Shown: piece after piece, positions 39,273 through 50,517 of the stretch | How the letters are laid out: every line of letters starts with the position of its first letter | How positions within the stretch are numbered: the stretch's first letter is position 1 | Assembly: GCF_027359415.1 (NCBI RefSeq) | Contig: NZ_CP114780.1 | Span: 1,725,314-1,789,313, forward strand | Source of the DNA: Prochlorococcus marinus str. MIT 0918 | GTDB lineage: Bacteria > Cyanobacteriota > Cyanobacteriia > PCC-6307 > Cyanobiaceae | Length of the DNA: 64,000 bases | Direction of reading: 5' to 3' | The notes under the pieces: generated by a model | Told to the model about the DNA's origin: nothing | Database searches by the model: none | The model's input: only the letters and a program-made list of their open reading frames with translations | Position numbers and translations under genes: made by a program

Positions 39273-39935
39273 TTAAATAAGGTTATTTACAGCTTTTAAT
39301 AGATCTTTAACTTTCTGAATATCTTTTATCCCTGGATGTGTTTCTAACTTGCTAGAAGCATCTATCCCAAAAGGGTTTAGTTCTAATAATACTTCTGATA
39401 TCCATTCAGCAGAGATTCCACCTGCAAGCCACCAAGGTATTTGGAAATTAGCACTACTTAAAAATTCAATAGGTATTATTTGCCCTGTCCCTCCTAAATT
39501 AACTCTACTCCAGCTATCAAGAAGAATTGAATCTACTGAGTCTTGAAAAGCTTGGGCTTTTAAAACATCACTTTGTTGACGTATTCGAAAAGATTTCCAA
39601 AACTCAATTTGAGGTAATCTTTTTTTTAGTTTAATACATTTTTCTCTAGATTCATTGCCATGCAGTTGTATGACAGAGGGGGAACCAATACCTTCTATGC
39701 CTTGAATGATTTCATCTAGGCCTAAATCTGCAATTACCCATACTCTGTCAACTCCAGGCGCATGTTGAGTTAATTCACTAAATAGCTTACGCCTGTCTAC
39801 TTCTTGTAAAAATCTAGGTGAGCTTTTAACACCTATTACGCCAATTGCATTTACTCCTATGGATGCTATCTCAAGAGCTTGCTTTACTTGGGTGATTCCA
39901 CAGATTTTAACTGCTGTCGGCGCTTTAGCATTCAT
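39273..39935 (-). CDS. trpF: Phosphoribosylanthranilate isomerase
   Basis: This TIM-barrel enzyme of tryptophan synthesis converts N-(5-phosphoribosyl)anthranilate to CdRP. The 220 residues have VKICGITQVKQAL with the catalytic Cys, VIQLHGNES, and the C-terminal phosphate-binding DASSKLETHPGIKD. It is a single gene, separated from the SDR gene by 135 bp and divergent from the site-2 protease by 80 bp. Confidence 0.96.
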   Translation of the reverse strand: MNAKAPTAVKICGITQVKQALEIASIGVNAIGVIGVKSSPRFLQEVDRRKLFSELTQHAPGVDRVWVIADLGLDEIIQGIEGIGSPSVIQLHGNESREKCIKLKKRLPQIEFWKSFRIRQQSDVLKAQAFQDSVDSILLDSWSRVNLGGTGQIIPIEFLSSANFQIPWWLAGGISAEWISEVLLELNPFGIDASSKLETHPGIKDIQKVKDLLKAVNNLI

Positions 39936-40015
39936 GATTAATCAATTGAGTATTGCTTTTATAGGATTAGAGCTGACTTGAGTCATTTTAAGATGCTTCT
40001 TTAGGAGGAGAAAAT

Positions 40016-41254
40016 TTGGCCAGTGTTGAGTTGATCAGAATAAAAGGAATCCCTTTAAGGGTTCATTCAAGTTGGTTTTTTATTCTTAGTCTTTTTGCTG
40101 TGGCTTCTCAAGGACAGTTTGCCAGAGTTTTTGAAGGACAATTCCCTATGTGGCAAAGTTGGTGTATTGGCTTTTTGGGCTCACTTTGTTTGTTTCTATC
40201 TGTTCTTCTTCATGAATTAGGTCATTTTTTTATGGCTTTGAAAGAAGGAGTCAAGGTCTATGAAATTACTTTGTTTTTGTTAGGTGGAATTACAAAAGTC
40301 GATAAGGAATATTCGACTCCAATGGCTGAATTAAGGGTTGCTGTGGCTGGTCCTCTAGTGAGTCTTTTTTTAAGTGTTTTGTTTTTAGGGATTGTCTTTT
40401 TTAGTTCAGATTTAAATCCAATTTTATCTAACTTATTTACTCAAATAGGAAGTATAAATTTGGGTTTGGCTGTTTTAAATTTAATGCCTGGAGTCCCTTT
40501 GGATGGTTCATTGATCCTAAAGTCTTTAGTTTGGTATTTCACTGGAAGTCAACAAAAAGGTCAAAAGGCAGCAAATGCGACTACTCGTGTTTTATCTTTT
40601 CTAGGAATACTTTTAGGAATTTTAGTTGCTTTTTCAGGAGTTGTTTTTTTCGGCCTTTGGTTAATAATAATTAGTTGGTTTGGCTTTACTTCTTCACAGT
40701 CTCAAGACCAAATAATTGTTTTGCAGGAAGCTTTAATTGAGTTGAGAGTTAAAGATGCATCTCGTAAACGTTTTCGAGTGCTAGAGCAAGATCAATCTTT
40801 AAGGGCACTTAGTGAGTTGAAATTAAAGTCATCTCAACAAGATGAGGTAACTGAATGGGTGCTTTTATGTAGTTCTGGAAGATGGGTTGGGTACATTACT
40901 GGAGACCCATTGAAGGATTTAGAAGTTCAATATTGGAATGATCATTTGTTATCTGATTACAAAAAACCTTTATCTGATTTACCTTCTATTAGTGAGAAAA
41001 GCCCGCTTTGGGAAGCAGTTATAGAAATAGAGAGATCTAAAGAACAGAAGTTATTGGTTTTCAATCTTGCTGGGTTGCCGAGTGGGACAGTAGATAAAGT
41101 TGATATCTCGGAGCTTATACTTAGAAAAATTGGTTTGAACCTTCCAAAGGCATTTTTAGAAACAGCCCGTAAAAAAAATATATATCCATTAGGAATTTCT
41201 TTATTGAAGATTGTTGAAGGAATGATTGCTAAAGGCCTTGTTGTAAAAAAGTAA
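40016..41254 (+). CDS. Site-2 protease family (M50) membrane metalloprotease
   Basis: A 412-residue polytopic protein. HELGHFFMAL (residues about 66-75) carries the zinc-binding HExxH. The second metal site is NLMPGVPLDGSLIL. The C-terminal soluble part (about 240-390) resembles a CBS-pair-type sensory region but is degenerate. Family members cleave membrane-bound regulators (S2P, SpoIVFB). The start is TTG 40016 with AGGAGG about 6 nt upstream, which decides it. Confidence 0.9.
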   Translation: MASVELIRIKGIPLRVHSSWFFILSLFAVASQGQFARVFEGQFPMWQSWCIGFLGSLCLFLSVLLHELGHFFMALKEGVKVYEITLFLLGGITKVDKEYSTPMAELRVAVAGPLVSLFLSVLFLGIVFFSSDLNPILSNLFTQIGSINLGLAVLNLMPGVPLDGSLILKSLVWYFTGSQQKGQKAANATTRVLSFLGILLGILVAFSGVVFFGLWLIIISWFGFTSSQSQDQIIVLQEALIELRVKDASRKRFRVLEQDQSLRALSELKLKSSQQDEVTEWVLLCSSGRWVGYITGDPLKDLEVQYWNDHLLSDYKKPLSDLPSISEKSPLWEAVIEIERSKEQKLLVFNLAGLPSGTVDKVDISELILRKIGLNLPKAFLETARKKNIYPLGISLLKIVEGMIAKGLVVKK

Positions 41255-41261
41255 AATTAGA

Positions 41262-42008
41262 TTATTTTTTTAAATAAGATTTAGAACTCGCAGTGATTTT
41301 GGTTAATTCTTCAGCAGTAAAACTATTTTTTGTCCATTTAACGTTTGGCCAATTTAATACCAATGCATTAATTAATAATTTTTCTAGCCCAACTCTTGGG
41401 ATTTTGTTTGGAGCTGCTGTTGGGGGATCTGTGAGAAATATTTCTTTCCATAATTGTTTAGGAGGATCTAAAAGAATTTCCCCATGCTGTAGAACATGAC
41501 CTTGTTTCCATAATTGCGCGCTACCAATTCGTTTAATTCCTTTTTCATCAATTAAATCAGCAGCACTTGATGTTGAGAAGCAGTTTTTTGAAGAATTCAA
41601 CAGATTTTGATTTCCAAACTTTAGAGGAAAACCTAGGTTGGTAAAACAATTGATTAACCATTGACTAGCCTCTATATATGATTTATGTCTTTTTCTTGGT
41701 GGAGACTTCCATGCCAATGAGTAAGTAAGTCCTCCTCCATGAAGTACTCCAGTCCCACCAGTGGGTCTTCGAACGATTTTTAATTTCTTCTCATTATTTA
41801 AATCGATCCATTCCTTAGGTATTTTATTTTGATTATGACCGATGGAAAGCCATATCCCCTGCCATGTGTAAAACCTTACTGTCATTTGCATCTCATCATT
41901 TCTATGAATAAGTTTTTCAAGCATCATTACATCAGCAGCCATTTGCTCTGGTCCACTTAAAGCCACTGAATTTATAATTTCTCCATTTATTTTGGGCCCG
42001 ATAAACAA
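41262..42008 (-). CDS. Lipoate-protein ligase / lipoyltransferase family
   Basis: This 248-residue protein has the LplA/LipB superfamily signature KIVRRPTGGTGVLHGGGLTYSLAW. An earlier block, FYTWQGIWLSIGHNQN, matches family members. It is expected to attach lipoyl (or octanoyl) groups to 2-oxoacid dehydrogenase complexes or glycine cleavage H protein. The C-terminal accessory part is short. The exact substrate is not visible. It is convergent with the site-2 protease gene, 7 bp apart. Confidence 0.85.
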   Translation of the reverse strand: MFIGPKINGEIINSVALSGPEQMAADVMMLEKLIHRNDEMQMTVRFYTWQGIWLSIGHNQNKIPKEWIDLNNEKKLKIVRRPTGGTGVLHGGGLTYSLAWKSPPRKRHKSYIEASQWLINCFTNLGFPLKFGNQNLLNSSKNCFSTSSAADLIDEKGIKRIGSAQLWKQGHVLQHGEILLDPPKQLWKEIFLTDPPTAAPNKIPRVGLEKLLINALVLNWPNVKWTKNSFTAEELTKITASSKSYLKK

Positions 42009-42172
42009 TGTTTAAATTCCTTTGATTAGATTGGTTTATTAATTTGAATTTTACCCCCTATAACAATTCTCAGAAATGAAGAAAATGCATTAATCCATGA
42101 CAGGGTTTTGCAAACATCCCCATTTTTGCCTAATTAAGTTGAAAATATATAAAGTTCAGGTTTGATTTTCTT

Positions 42173-42277
42173 ATGGAAACCACAAGCACTATTGATCTTG
42201 CAGGCCTTTGTTTGGTAGTGGTTATGCATGCAGGTATCTTGGCTTTGCGGTTGGGAATTAGTTTAGGGAAAGCTTGA
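42173..42277 (+). CDS. psaM: Photosystem I subunit XII (PsaM)
   Basis: A 34-residue single-helix protein starts at ATG 42173 and stops at TGA 42275-42277. It reads METTSTIDLAGLCL, then VVVMHAGILALRLGIS, and ends LGKA. This matches what I remember of picocyanobacterial PsaM, a small transmembrane subunit on the PSI trimer periphery. It is too short for most ORF callers. It lies between the lipoate ligase and a hypothetical gene, in the photosystem and chlorophyll neighbourhood. Confidence 0.85.
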   Translation: METTSTIDLAGLCLVVVMHAGILALRLGISLGKA

Positions 42278-42339
42278 ATAGTTTTTTATTGGCAATTCTC
42301 TGCTATTTGCGATAAAAACCAAGTAAATTGCTTTAGTTT

Positions 42340-42750
42340 TTGTTGCAACCCCAGATAAAGCCTAGTAACTGTGACTTTAAGAGTCGCAGATATCGTAGAA
42401 GGCTTAGTCAAAAACAAGTTAATCACTCAAATACAGCTACTTCCACTCTGGCTGCATCTTTTCAAGTGGAAGAAGAGCAGAGAGAGTATGCTTATAGTTC
42501 CATAGCAGTTTCAATTAAGTTCGGACTACTTTTAATTTGTATTGCCAGTTCTTTTAAGTTAGGGCTAGCCTCTCATCACCGTATTAAGAGGAATATAGAA
42601 ATTTCTCATGTTCTTAGTTCGGAGACTCAAAAACTTGAAAGATTGTATTTAAGATTTGATAATTTGTTTGCAATAGGTGGTAGAGATAGATTAATGGAAG
42701 AACAAGACCAGTGGATTCAGCCCAATAGCAGAAGAATTATTTGGCGTTGA
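42340..42750 (+). CDS. Conserved hypothetical membrane protein
   Basis: This 136-residue protein has a basic N-terminal region (about 1-60), one hydrophobic segment (about 60-77, FGLLLICIASSFKLGLA) and a charged C-terminal helix (LERLYLRFDNLF). No motif is recognised. The start is TTG (42340 or the adjacent 42343). It lies between psaM and por on the same strand, so a photosynthesis link is possible but unsupported. Confidence 0.6.
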   Translation: MLQPQIKPSNCDFKSRRYRRRLSQKQVNHSNTATSTLAASFQVEEEQREYAYSSIAVSIKFGLLLICIASSFKLGLASHHRIKRNIEISHVLSSETQKLERLYLRFDNLFAIGGRDRLMEEQDQWIQPNSRRIIWR

Positions 42751-42792
42751 AAATTAATTTTAAAGTTTCTTTGATTTTCTTTGTTTCCATAG

Positions 42793-43842
42793 TTGACTAA
42801 AGAAGTTATTAATGAATTGGATATGTCTTCATTTCAATCAGCTCCAGGAACAGTATTAATTACTGGAACTACTTCTGGGGTTGGATTATACGCAACCAAG
42901 GCTTTGATAGATCTTGGTTGGAAGGTCATAACAGCAAATAGGTCACCTGCAAGAGCTGAAGAGGCTGCTCTGAAATTAGGTCTACCTTTTAGGTCTCCCA
43001 ATCAGTTGCAACATATATCTATAGACCTTTCTGATTTGGATAGTGTGCGTTTAGGCGCTAAGACTGTTTTGGATCTACTTGAAGACCCTTTGGATGCTTT
43101 GGTATGTAATGCAGCTGTTTATATGCCTCGATTATCAAAACCCCGAAGATCACCTCAGGGATATGAGCTTTCAATGGCAACTAACCATTTCGGACATTTT
43201 CTTCTCATCCATCTCCTACTGGAAAACCTTAGTAAATCAAAACGTCCTGTTTGGAAGGGACGCACATGGGGAGTTGAATCTTCAAGGTTAGTGATGCTAG
43301 GAACAGTGACAGCTAATTACAAGGAGCTTGGAGGGAAAATTCCCATTCCAGCCCCAGCTGATTTGGGAGATTTGACAGGTTTTAAAGAAGGTTTTCTTGA
43401 TCCCATATCTATGGCCAGCGGAAAACGTTTCAAACCAGGTAAGGCATATAAAGATAGTAAGCTCTGCAATATGATTACCATTCAAGAATTGCATAGGAGA
43501 TTCAATGACTCTTCTGTTGTCTTTAGTTCTCTTTATCCTGGTTGTGTTGCAAATACAAAGCTATTTAGAAATACTCCAAAGATCTTTCAATGGCTTTTCC
43601 CTTTATTCCAGAGATTTATAACTGGTGGCTTTGTTAGTCAGTCTTTGGCTGGTAAACGTGTGGCTCAAGTTGTTTCTAATCCAGAGTTTGGAGTATCTGG
43701 AGTTCATTGGAGTTGGGGAAATAGACAGAAGAAAAATGGTGAGCAATTCTCTCAAAAATTATCTGAAAGGATAACTGATCCCGTAACAGCAAATAATGTT
43801 TGGGAACTTTCGATGAAACTTGCAGACGTAAACATCAAATAA
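42793..43842 (+). CDS. por: Light-dependent protochlorophyllide oxidoreductase (POR)
   Basis: The product reduces protochlorophyllide to chlorophyllide with NADPH and light, and belongs to the SDR family. The 349 residues include [15 protein letters not shown] (nucleotide binding), CNAAVY, and the catalytic YKDSK in [25 protein letters not shown] is a POR-type block. The start is TTG 42793 or ATG 42823; POR homologues usually begin near the latter. Its 3' end is 24 bp from the convergent chlL, so this locus holds both enzymes for the same reaction. Confidence 0.97.
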   Translation: MTKEVINELDMSSFQSAPGTVLITGTTSGVGLYATKALIDLGWKVITANRSPARAEEAALKLGLPFRSPNQLQHISIDLSDLDSVRLGAKTVLDLLEDPLDALVCNAAVYMPRLSKPRRSPQGYELSMATNHFGHFLLIHLLLENLSKSKRPVWKGRTWGVESSRLVMLGTVTANYKELGGKIPIPAPADLGDLTGFKEGFLDPISMASGKRFKPGKAYKDSKLCNMITIQELHRRFNDSSVVFSSLYPGCVANTKLFRNTPKIFQWLFPLFQRFITGGFVSQSLAGKRVAQVVSNPEFGVSGVHWSWGNRQKKNGEQFSQKLSERITDPVTANNVWELSMKLADVNIK

Positions 43843-43866
43843 ATAAAAGGAATTACAGATTAACCC

Positions 43867-44769
<903 letters not shown>

Positions 44770-44941
44770 CTAATACAGATAGTTATTTATACATTCAAGC
44801 AGGAATATCATTACTTAGTAAATATTTAGTTAATTAGATACAAGTAGTTTTTATTAGAGTTTTGATACCTACACATTTCATACGGTTGGCTAGGAAATAG
44901 GCCTAAATACTCATAACAAATTATTCCTTTTGGTACATAAT

Positions 44942-46534
44942 TTATGCTCCGAAATGAGCCTTTGCGTCTAATAAGGTTTCTCCGTTAATTTCTCTACAGC
45001 CAGACTGACGCGCATACTTTTCAGTATTTCTTCTAACCTTTCCTCTAACAAAGAATGGAATTTTTGCTAATTCTGATTCACCTTCAGTAGTCCAATTAAT
45101 GCTGTTCTCGGAAGGCGACTGATTATTTGAAATTTGTGTAGTTTCCTTGAATGATTCTTCCGGGGTTGATTTATGACCTCCTAAATGTCCCAAATGACTT
45201 TGGTGACCGTCTGTAAATTCAAAGTCATGACGGAACATTCCAATTAGATGTTCTTCAAGACCCATCATTAAAGGGTGAACCCAATCGTCAAAAATTACAT
45301 TTGCACCTTCCCAACCCATTTGAGGGCTATAGCGGGCAGGTACATCTTGAACATGCATAGGTGTACTAATTACTGCACACGGTATTCCAAGTCTCTTGGC
45401 GCTATGGCGTTCCATTTGTGTTCCTAGAACTAGCTCTGGTGCACATTCTTTTATTGATTCTTCAACTTCCAAATAGTCGTTGGTAATTAAGGCTTCTAAA
45501 CCAAGATCTTTAGCTTCAGCCCTAACTTTTCTTGCCATTTCACGACTATAAGTACCCATCCCTACAACTTCAAATCCTAATTCTTCTTTGGCAATTCTTG
45601 CTGCAGCAATAACATGAGTGCCATCTCCAAAAATAAAAACCCTTTTCCCTGTTAAGTAATTGGAATCTACTGATTTTGAATACCAAGGAAGTTTCGATTG
45701 ATCTCCCTTTTTAATTGAGCTGGATATTTCCATTCCCAATATCCTATGAAGTTCTTCAAGAAAATCTTGTGTTGCTTTTACTCCTATAGGAACTATTTTT
45801 GTGAATGGTGTCTTGAAACTTCTTTCAAGCCAAAGACATGTTGATTCTGCAATCTCAGGGTATAAACAGACATTTGCATCAGCCTTTGGCAGTCTCATCA
45901 AATCATTAGGAGAAGCTCCTAAAGGTGCAATTACATTAATGTCAATCCCAAGCTCGCCAAGAATTTTTTGTATTTCTAAGACATCATCTCTACATCTAAA
46001 GCCTAATAAGGATGGACCCAATAAATTCACCCTTGGTCTTCTTCCTTCTTCTTGCCAAGATAGTTTAGTGTTTTCAGATGAATCTTCTGCTTTTTCTTTT
46101 AATAAGCCTCTAATCAATTGATAGAAAGTTTCAGCAGCTCCCCAGTTTTCTTTTTTACTGTATGCGGGGAGTTCTAAACTTATAATCGGTATTTTGAGCC
46201 CCATTCCTTTTGCTAAAGAACCTGGTTGATCTTGAATTAATTCAGCAGTGCAGCTTTCTCCAACAAGAAGAGCTTCAGGTCTAAATCTTTCCACAGCTTC
46301 AGTAATATGTCCTTTGACTAACTCTGCTGTATCTCCACCCAGATCCCTCGCTTGAAAAGTTGTATATGTAACAGGAGGCCTAGTACCTCTACGTTCAATC
46401 ATTGTGAAAAGAAGATCTGCATAAGTGTCCCCTTGAGGAGCATGCAAAACGTAATGAAGTCCTTTCATTGAAGATGCGATTCTCATAGCACCTATATGAG
46501 GTGGCCCTTCATAGGTCCAAAGTGTTAGTTCCAT
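44942..46534 (-). CDS. chlB: Dark-operative protochlorophyllide reductase subunit B
   Basis: This is one of two subunits binding protochlorophyllide and the inter-subunit Fe-S cluster. The 530 residues are homologous to NifK. The cluster ligand region is in [17 protein letters not shown], and the N-terminal [18 protein letters not shown] is family-typical. A poorly conserved spacer lies around residues 440-475 (HLGHLGGH... to the NWTTEGE block) before the C-terminal domain. It follows chlN by 4 bp. Confidence 0.98.
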   Translation of the reverse strand: MELTLWTYEGPPHIGAMRIASSMKGLHYVLHAPQGDTYADLLFTMIERRGTRPPVTYTTFQARDLGGDTAELVKGHITEAVERFRPEALLVGESCTAELIQDQPGSLAKGMGLKIPIISLELPAYSKKENWGAAETFYQLIRGLLKEKAEDSSENTKLSWQEEGRRPRVNLLGPSLLGFRCRDDVLEIQKILGELGIDINVIAPLGASPNDLMRLPKADANVCLYPEIAESTCLWLERSFKTPFTKIVPIGVKATQDFLEELHRILGMEISSSIKKGDQSKLPWYSKSVDSNYLTGKRVFIFGDGTHVIAAARIAKEELGFEVVGMGTYSREMARKVRAEAKDLGLEALITNDYLEVEESIKECAPELVLGTQMERHSAKRLGIPCAVISTPMHVQDVPARYSPQMGWEGANVIFDDWVHPLMMGLEEHLIGMFRHDFEFTDGHQSHLGHLGGHKSTPEESFKETTQISNNQSPSENSINWTTEGESELAKIPFFVRGKVRRNTEKYARQSGCREINGETLLDAKAHFGA

Positions 46535-46538
46535 TGGT

Positions 46539-47810
<1,272 letters not shown>

Positions 47811-47821
47811 CTATCTTTAAC

Positions 47822-47847
47822 TTGCATCTATTAATCAAAAGATGCAA
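47822..47847. promoter_or_regulatory. Perfect 8-bp inverted repeat upstream of chlN
   Basis: TTGCATCT (47822-47829) and AGATGCAA (47840-47847) are exact reverse complements around a 10-nt spacer. They lie 26 bp before the chlN start, downstream of a TATA-rich palindrome at 47873-47886 that could be a -10 element. As DNA it could be an operator for a dimeric regulator; as RNA it could be a leader hairpin. It is not an NtcA box (no GTA-N8-TAC). Confidence 0.5.
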
Positions 47848-47949
47848 TTACTATCAGAAAAAATTCGGAATTCAATATATATATTGTTGCTTTTCTTTTA
47901 AAATGATGGATTTATGCCCAACTTCATTAAAAAAAATAAAACTAATCAT

Positions 47950-48333
47950 TTAGTTCCGCCAATATGAAGAATCTTGCTCGTTAGAGCGAGAAAGTTTCCA
48001 AACATTTCTACTTATTCTTCGGGCTGTCAATCCTCCTCGTGTTGTTTTTGAAGACCCTGGTCGCGCACCTAGTAGATGACTTGCTTCATTAGTACTTAAC
48101 GGAGCACCAGTTTCTATTGCTAAGGCTATCAACTCTAGACGTTGTTGAAGAGCGTGTAAATCAAACTTCTCTTCATTGTCTTCAATTAGTCTTAATCTTG
48201 GAGAGCCATCTTTAGATATTTTCTGCATCATTCCAAGCCCTACTAAGCCAAGAGCTTGCTCAGGGTTTAAATTGCTTGGTATGGCTTGAGAGTCATTAAT
48301 ATTCTTTTGAGAAGCTGACATCTTTTTGTACAT
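47950..48333 (-). CDS. Conserved hypothetical protein, divergent from csoS1D
   Basis: This 127-residue soluble protein is Gln/Leu-rich in the middle (LHALQQRLELIALAIETG). It ends in a basic tail, GLTARRISRNVWKLSRS, with a winged-helix-like LSTNEASHLLGARPGS. It may bind nucleic acid, but I do not recognise it. It shares an 86-bp intergenic region with csoS1D. Confidence 0.6.
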   Translation of the reverse strand: MYKKMSASQKNINDSQAIPSNLNPEQALGLVGLGMMQKISKDGSPRLRLIEDNEEKFDLHALQQRLELIALAIETGAPLSTNEASHLLGARPGSSKTTRGGLTARRISRNVWKLSRSNEQDSSYWRN

Positions 48334-48339
48334 ATTTTC

Positions 48340-48359
48340 TTTGAAGGTATCGGTTCAAA
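48340..48359. promoter_or_regulatory. Dyad between csoS1D and its divergent neighbour
   Basis: TTTGAA (48340-48345) and TTCAAA (48354-48359) form a perfect inverted repeat with an 8-bp spacer, inside the only space between two divergent starts. It could be an operator for one or both genes. Six-base arms are short, and chance occurrence in AT-rich DNA is possible. Confidence 0.3.
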
Positions 48360-48419
48360 TTTAAGCTTGCAAGACTTTTTATTACCTAAAAAGACAATCT
48401 TTCCGGTAGTATCTCTCGC

Positions 48420-49190
48420 ATGAAAGGTCTCACTGGTTTTAACAATGGTGAGCGACGGCCCTCTGGGGGTCCGCTTGTAACAGGATCTGAGGTTGGCCCT
48501 CAGGGGGGAGCAAGCTGCGTTATTACTACTGATTCTGAAAAATCACTTGTATCACGACAGGCTAGCCATGTTCAACAAATTGAGTTAAGAACTTACGTAT
48601 TTTTAGATTCATTGCAGCCTCAGCTTGCTGCATATATGGGGACAGCGAGTCAAGGTTTTTTGCCTATTCCTGGCGATGCTTGTTTGTGGATGGAAGTCTC
48701 TCCTGGAATGGCTGTGCATAGGGTTACTGATATTGCTTTGAAGGCTAGTAATGTCAGGCTAGGACAGATGGTCGTAGAGAGAGCTTTTGGTTCTTTAGCC
48801 CTTTATCATCGTGATCAAAGTACTGTTCTCCATTCTGGAGATGTTGTACTTGATGCTATTGGAAGTAGCGTAAGTAGACGTACTAAGCCAGAAGTTAGTT
48901 GGACAGAAGTAATTCGTTCAATTACTCCAGACCATGCAGTTTTGATTAACCGTCAAAACCGTAGAGGATCAATGATTCAATCTGGTATGAGTATGTTTAT
49001 CCTTGAAACTGAACCTGCTGGTTATGTTTTAATGGCGGCAAATGAAGCTGAAAAAGCTTCAAACATTACTGTTGTTGACGTGAAAGGCGTTGGAGCCTTT
49101 GGTCGCTTGACTCTTGCAGGTAGAGAAGGAGATGTTGAAGAGGCCGCTGCCGCCGCAATGAGATCAATTGATTACATCAATCGGCAGTAA
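48420..49190 (+). CDS. csoS1D: Carboxysome shell protein CsoS1D (tandem BMC, pseudohexamer trimer)
   Basis: This shell protein has two fused BMC domains that trimerise into a pseudohexamer with a large gated pore. The 256 residues have a roughly 50-residue N-terminal extension, then BMC domains at about 55-145 and 155-255. Glu120-Arg121 in MVVERAFG are the residues I remember as lining the gated pore. It is separated from the main cso operon by rdgB on the opposite strand but points the same way. Confidence 0.95.
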   Translation: MKGLTGFNNGERRPSGGPLVTGSEVGPQGGASCVITTDSEKSLVSRQASHVQQIELRTYVFLDSLQPQLAAYMGTASQGFLPIPGDACLWMEVSPGMAVHRVTDIALKASNVRLGQMVVERAFGSLALYHRDQSTVLHSGDVVLDAIGSSVSRRTKPEVSWTEVIRSITPDHAVLINRQNRRGSMIQSGMSMFILETEPAGYVLMAANEAEKASNITVVDVKGVGAFGRLTLAGREGDVEEAAAAAMRSIDYINRQ

Positions 49191-49211
49191 TTACTTAACA
49201 GTGCTCTTTTG

Positions 49212-49799
49212 TTAATTAAGACCTAACTCGTTTAGAAGGTAAGGAGCCATTGCCCTAGCTGCTTTGCCTCTGCTGCCAAGTCTTGTTAATTGTTCTTTGT
49301 TAAGTTCTCCATAGGTACAGTTTGCTTCTCTTACCCAAAAGATTGATTCAAACTCTCCGTTTGAATATGCAGGTTTTTTTAGTAACTCTCCCCAACAAAT
49401 CCCTTCGGAATCATGAATATGATTACCTTCTGGGTCACAAAGAACCATAACGCTACAGAATCTTGCACTTCGATAGGGATTATCGCCTAGTTCTTGAAGT
49501 ATTTTTTTCAACTTCTCTTCATTTGTTTTTGCAAAGCGAGCAGAATAAATCCCTGGAGCGCCACTTAGAGCATCAACTTCTAAACCAGAGTCATCAGCAA
49601 TTGTCCATGTATGTGTTAACTGAGCTGTTGCTTTGGCTTTGATTAGGGCATTTTCTAGATATGTTGTGCCAGTTTCTTCAATTTCAAAAGAGCTGGGCTG
49701 TCTTTGAACATTAATTGGTAAAGGACCTAGCATCGACTCTATTTCTGCAACCTTCTTTGGGTTGCCACTAGCAATAGTTATTAGTTGGGGATTATTCAA
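49212..49799 (-). CDS. rdgB: dITP/XTP pyrophosphatase (RdgB/HAM1)
   Basis: The product hydrolyses non-canonical purine nucleoside triphosphates and so keeps inosine and xanthosine out of DNA. The 195 residues have the N-terminal ITIASGNPKKVAEI, the DDSGLEVDALSGAPGIYSARFA core, and a C-terminal LTRLGSRGKAARAM. It lies on the minus strand between csoS1D and csoS1, an arrangement that splits the carboxysome block. Confidence 0.96.
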   Translation of the reverse strand: MNNPQLITIASGNPKKVAEIESMLGPLPINVQRQPSSFEIEETGTTYLENALIKAKATAQLTHTWTIADDSGLEVDALSGAPGIYSARFAKTNEEKLKKILQELGDNPYRSARFCSVMVLCDPEGNHIHDSEGICWGELLKKPAYSNGEFESIFWVREANCTYGELNKEQLTRLGSRGKAARAMAPYLLNELGLN

Positions 49800-50008
49800 A
49801 ATATGTAGTACCTAATCTGTGAATTCAGCTTATAGGTTTATTGAAATAATTAGAGACAGGTTAAGGTGAACATCCCATTCCTTGGCAAAAGCAAAGGCAC
49901 CTGTCTCGCAGTTAGGAAAATAGCTCTAAGAAGTTTTGAGATCAATTGATTGTCTTTGTGTGCTGACCCAGGAAGATTTTGGCTCTTTTATCAGTGGCAG
50001 GAAGGGTC

Positions 50009-50023
50009 ATAAGCTGAGCTTAT
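50009..50023. promoter_or_regulatory. Candidate LysR/RbcR-type operator
   Basis: ATAAG-N5-CTTAT is a perfect 15-bp dyad that includes T(50010)-N11-A(50022), the LysR-type regulator signature. It lies about 45 bp before the candidate -35 and 113 bp before csoS1. As I recall it, the cyanobacterial RbcR consensus is ATTA(G/A)-N5-(C/T)TAAT; each half here differs by one base. LysR-family CbbR/RbcR proteins activate Rubisco operons, so a role as an RbcR site is a reasonable inference. No rbcR gene is in the window. Confidence 0.45.
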
Positions 50024-50066
50024 CTATGACAGTAGAGACAGTGATAGGGGTTTTAGTAAAAAGCTC

Positions 50067-50096
50067 TTGACTTAAATGTATCTAAAAGGGCATTGT
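50067..50096 (+). promoter_or_regulatory. Weak candidate sigma70-type promoter for csoS1
   Basis: TTGACT (50067-50072) matches 5 of 6 of a -35 box. CATTGT (50091-50096) is a poor -10 (3 of 6) at 18-bp spacing. If real, the 5' UTR is about 35 nt and the promoter sits just downstream of the dyad at 50009-50023. It is a proposal only. Confidence 0.28.
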
Positions 50097-50136
50097 CATT
50101 ACTGAACATTCCATTCCTTTATTTTTCGCAAGGCAT

Positions 50137-50448
50137 ATGGCTAACGAAACTATGGGCATCGCACTCGGCATGATCGAGACTCGCGGCCTTGTACCAGCTA
50201 TTGAAGCTGCTGACGCAATGACTAAGGCTGCTGAAGTACGCCTAATAGGTCGTGAATTTGTTGGTGGCGGTTACGTAACAGTTTTAGTTCGTGGAGAAAC
50301 AGGCGCAGTTAATGCTGCTGTTCGTGCTGGCGCTGATGCATGTGAGCGTGTAGGTGACGGACTTGTTGCTGCTCACATCATTGCTCGCCCTCACAGAGAA
50401 GTTGAGCCTGCACTAGGTAACGGCAATTTTCTTGGTCAGAAGGACTGA
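50137..50448 (+). CDS. csoS1: Carboxysome shell hexamer protein CsoS1
   Basis: This is the main hexameric (BMC-H) shell protein of the alpha-carboxysome. The 103 residues carry GIALGMIETRGLVPAIEAADAM and ADACERVGDGLVAAHIIARPH, with GREFVGGGYVTVLVRGET between. The codon choice is markedly more C-ending (ATC, CTC, CGC) than its neighbours, as expected of a very abundant protein. It is the first gene of the cso operon. Confidence 0.97.
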   Translation: MANETMGIALGMIETRGLVPAIEAADAMTKAAEVRLIGREFVGGGYVTVLVRGETGAVNAAVRAGADACERVGDGLVAAHIIARPHREVEPALGNGNFLGQKD

Positions 50449-50455
50449 AGTCTGA

Positions 50456-50479
50456 GGCGCTTTATTTAATTAAAAGCCC
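50456..50479 (+). other. Small hairpin between csoS1 and rbcL
   Basis: GCTTT (50459-50463) pairs with AAAGC (50473-50477), with GG (50456-50457) and CC (50478-50479) flanking across a bulge. It could be an mRNA-processing or stability element separating csoS1 from rbcL. It has no T-run and is not a clear terminator. Confidence 0.3.
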
Positions 50480-50517
50480 GATTTCAAATACCTACAACGA
50501 CCTATAGGAGTTATCCC

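Larger units (their letters stand above)
49800..50136. promoter_or_regulatory. Leader/promoter region of the cso operon
   Basis: This 337-bp gap lies between divergent rdgB and csoS1. It holds GAGACAGGT/ACCTGTCTC (49853-49861 and 49899-49907, perfect), TGACCC/GGGTCA (49964-49969 and 50004-50009, perfect), and the dyad ATAAGCT-G-AGCTTAT at 50009-50023. A TTGACT (50067-50072) with CATTGT 18 bp on (50091-50096) is a weak promoter candidate that would give a transcript start near 50103. The density of dyads suggests regulated transcription and possibly a structured RNA. Confidence 0.55.

Noticed and set aside
44811..44821. TTACTTAGTAA palindrome upstream of chlL
   Set aside because: Short AT-rich palindromes are common by chance in this DNA.
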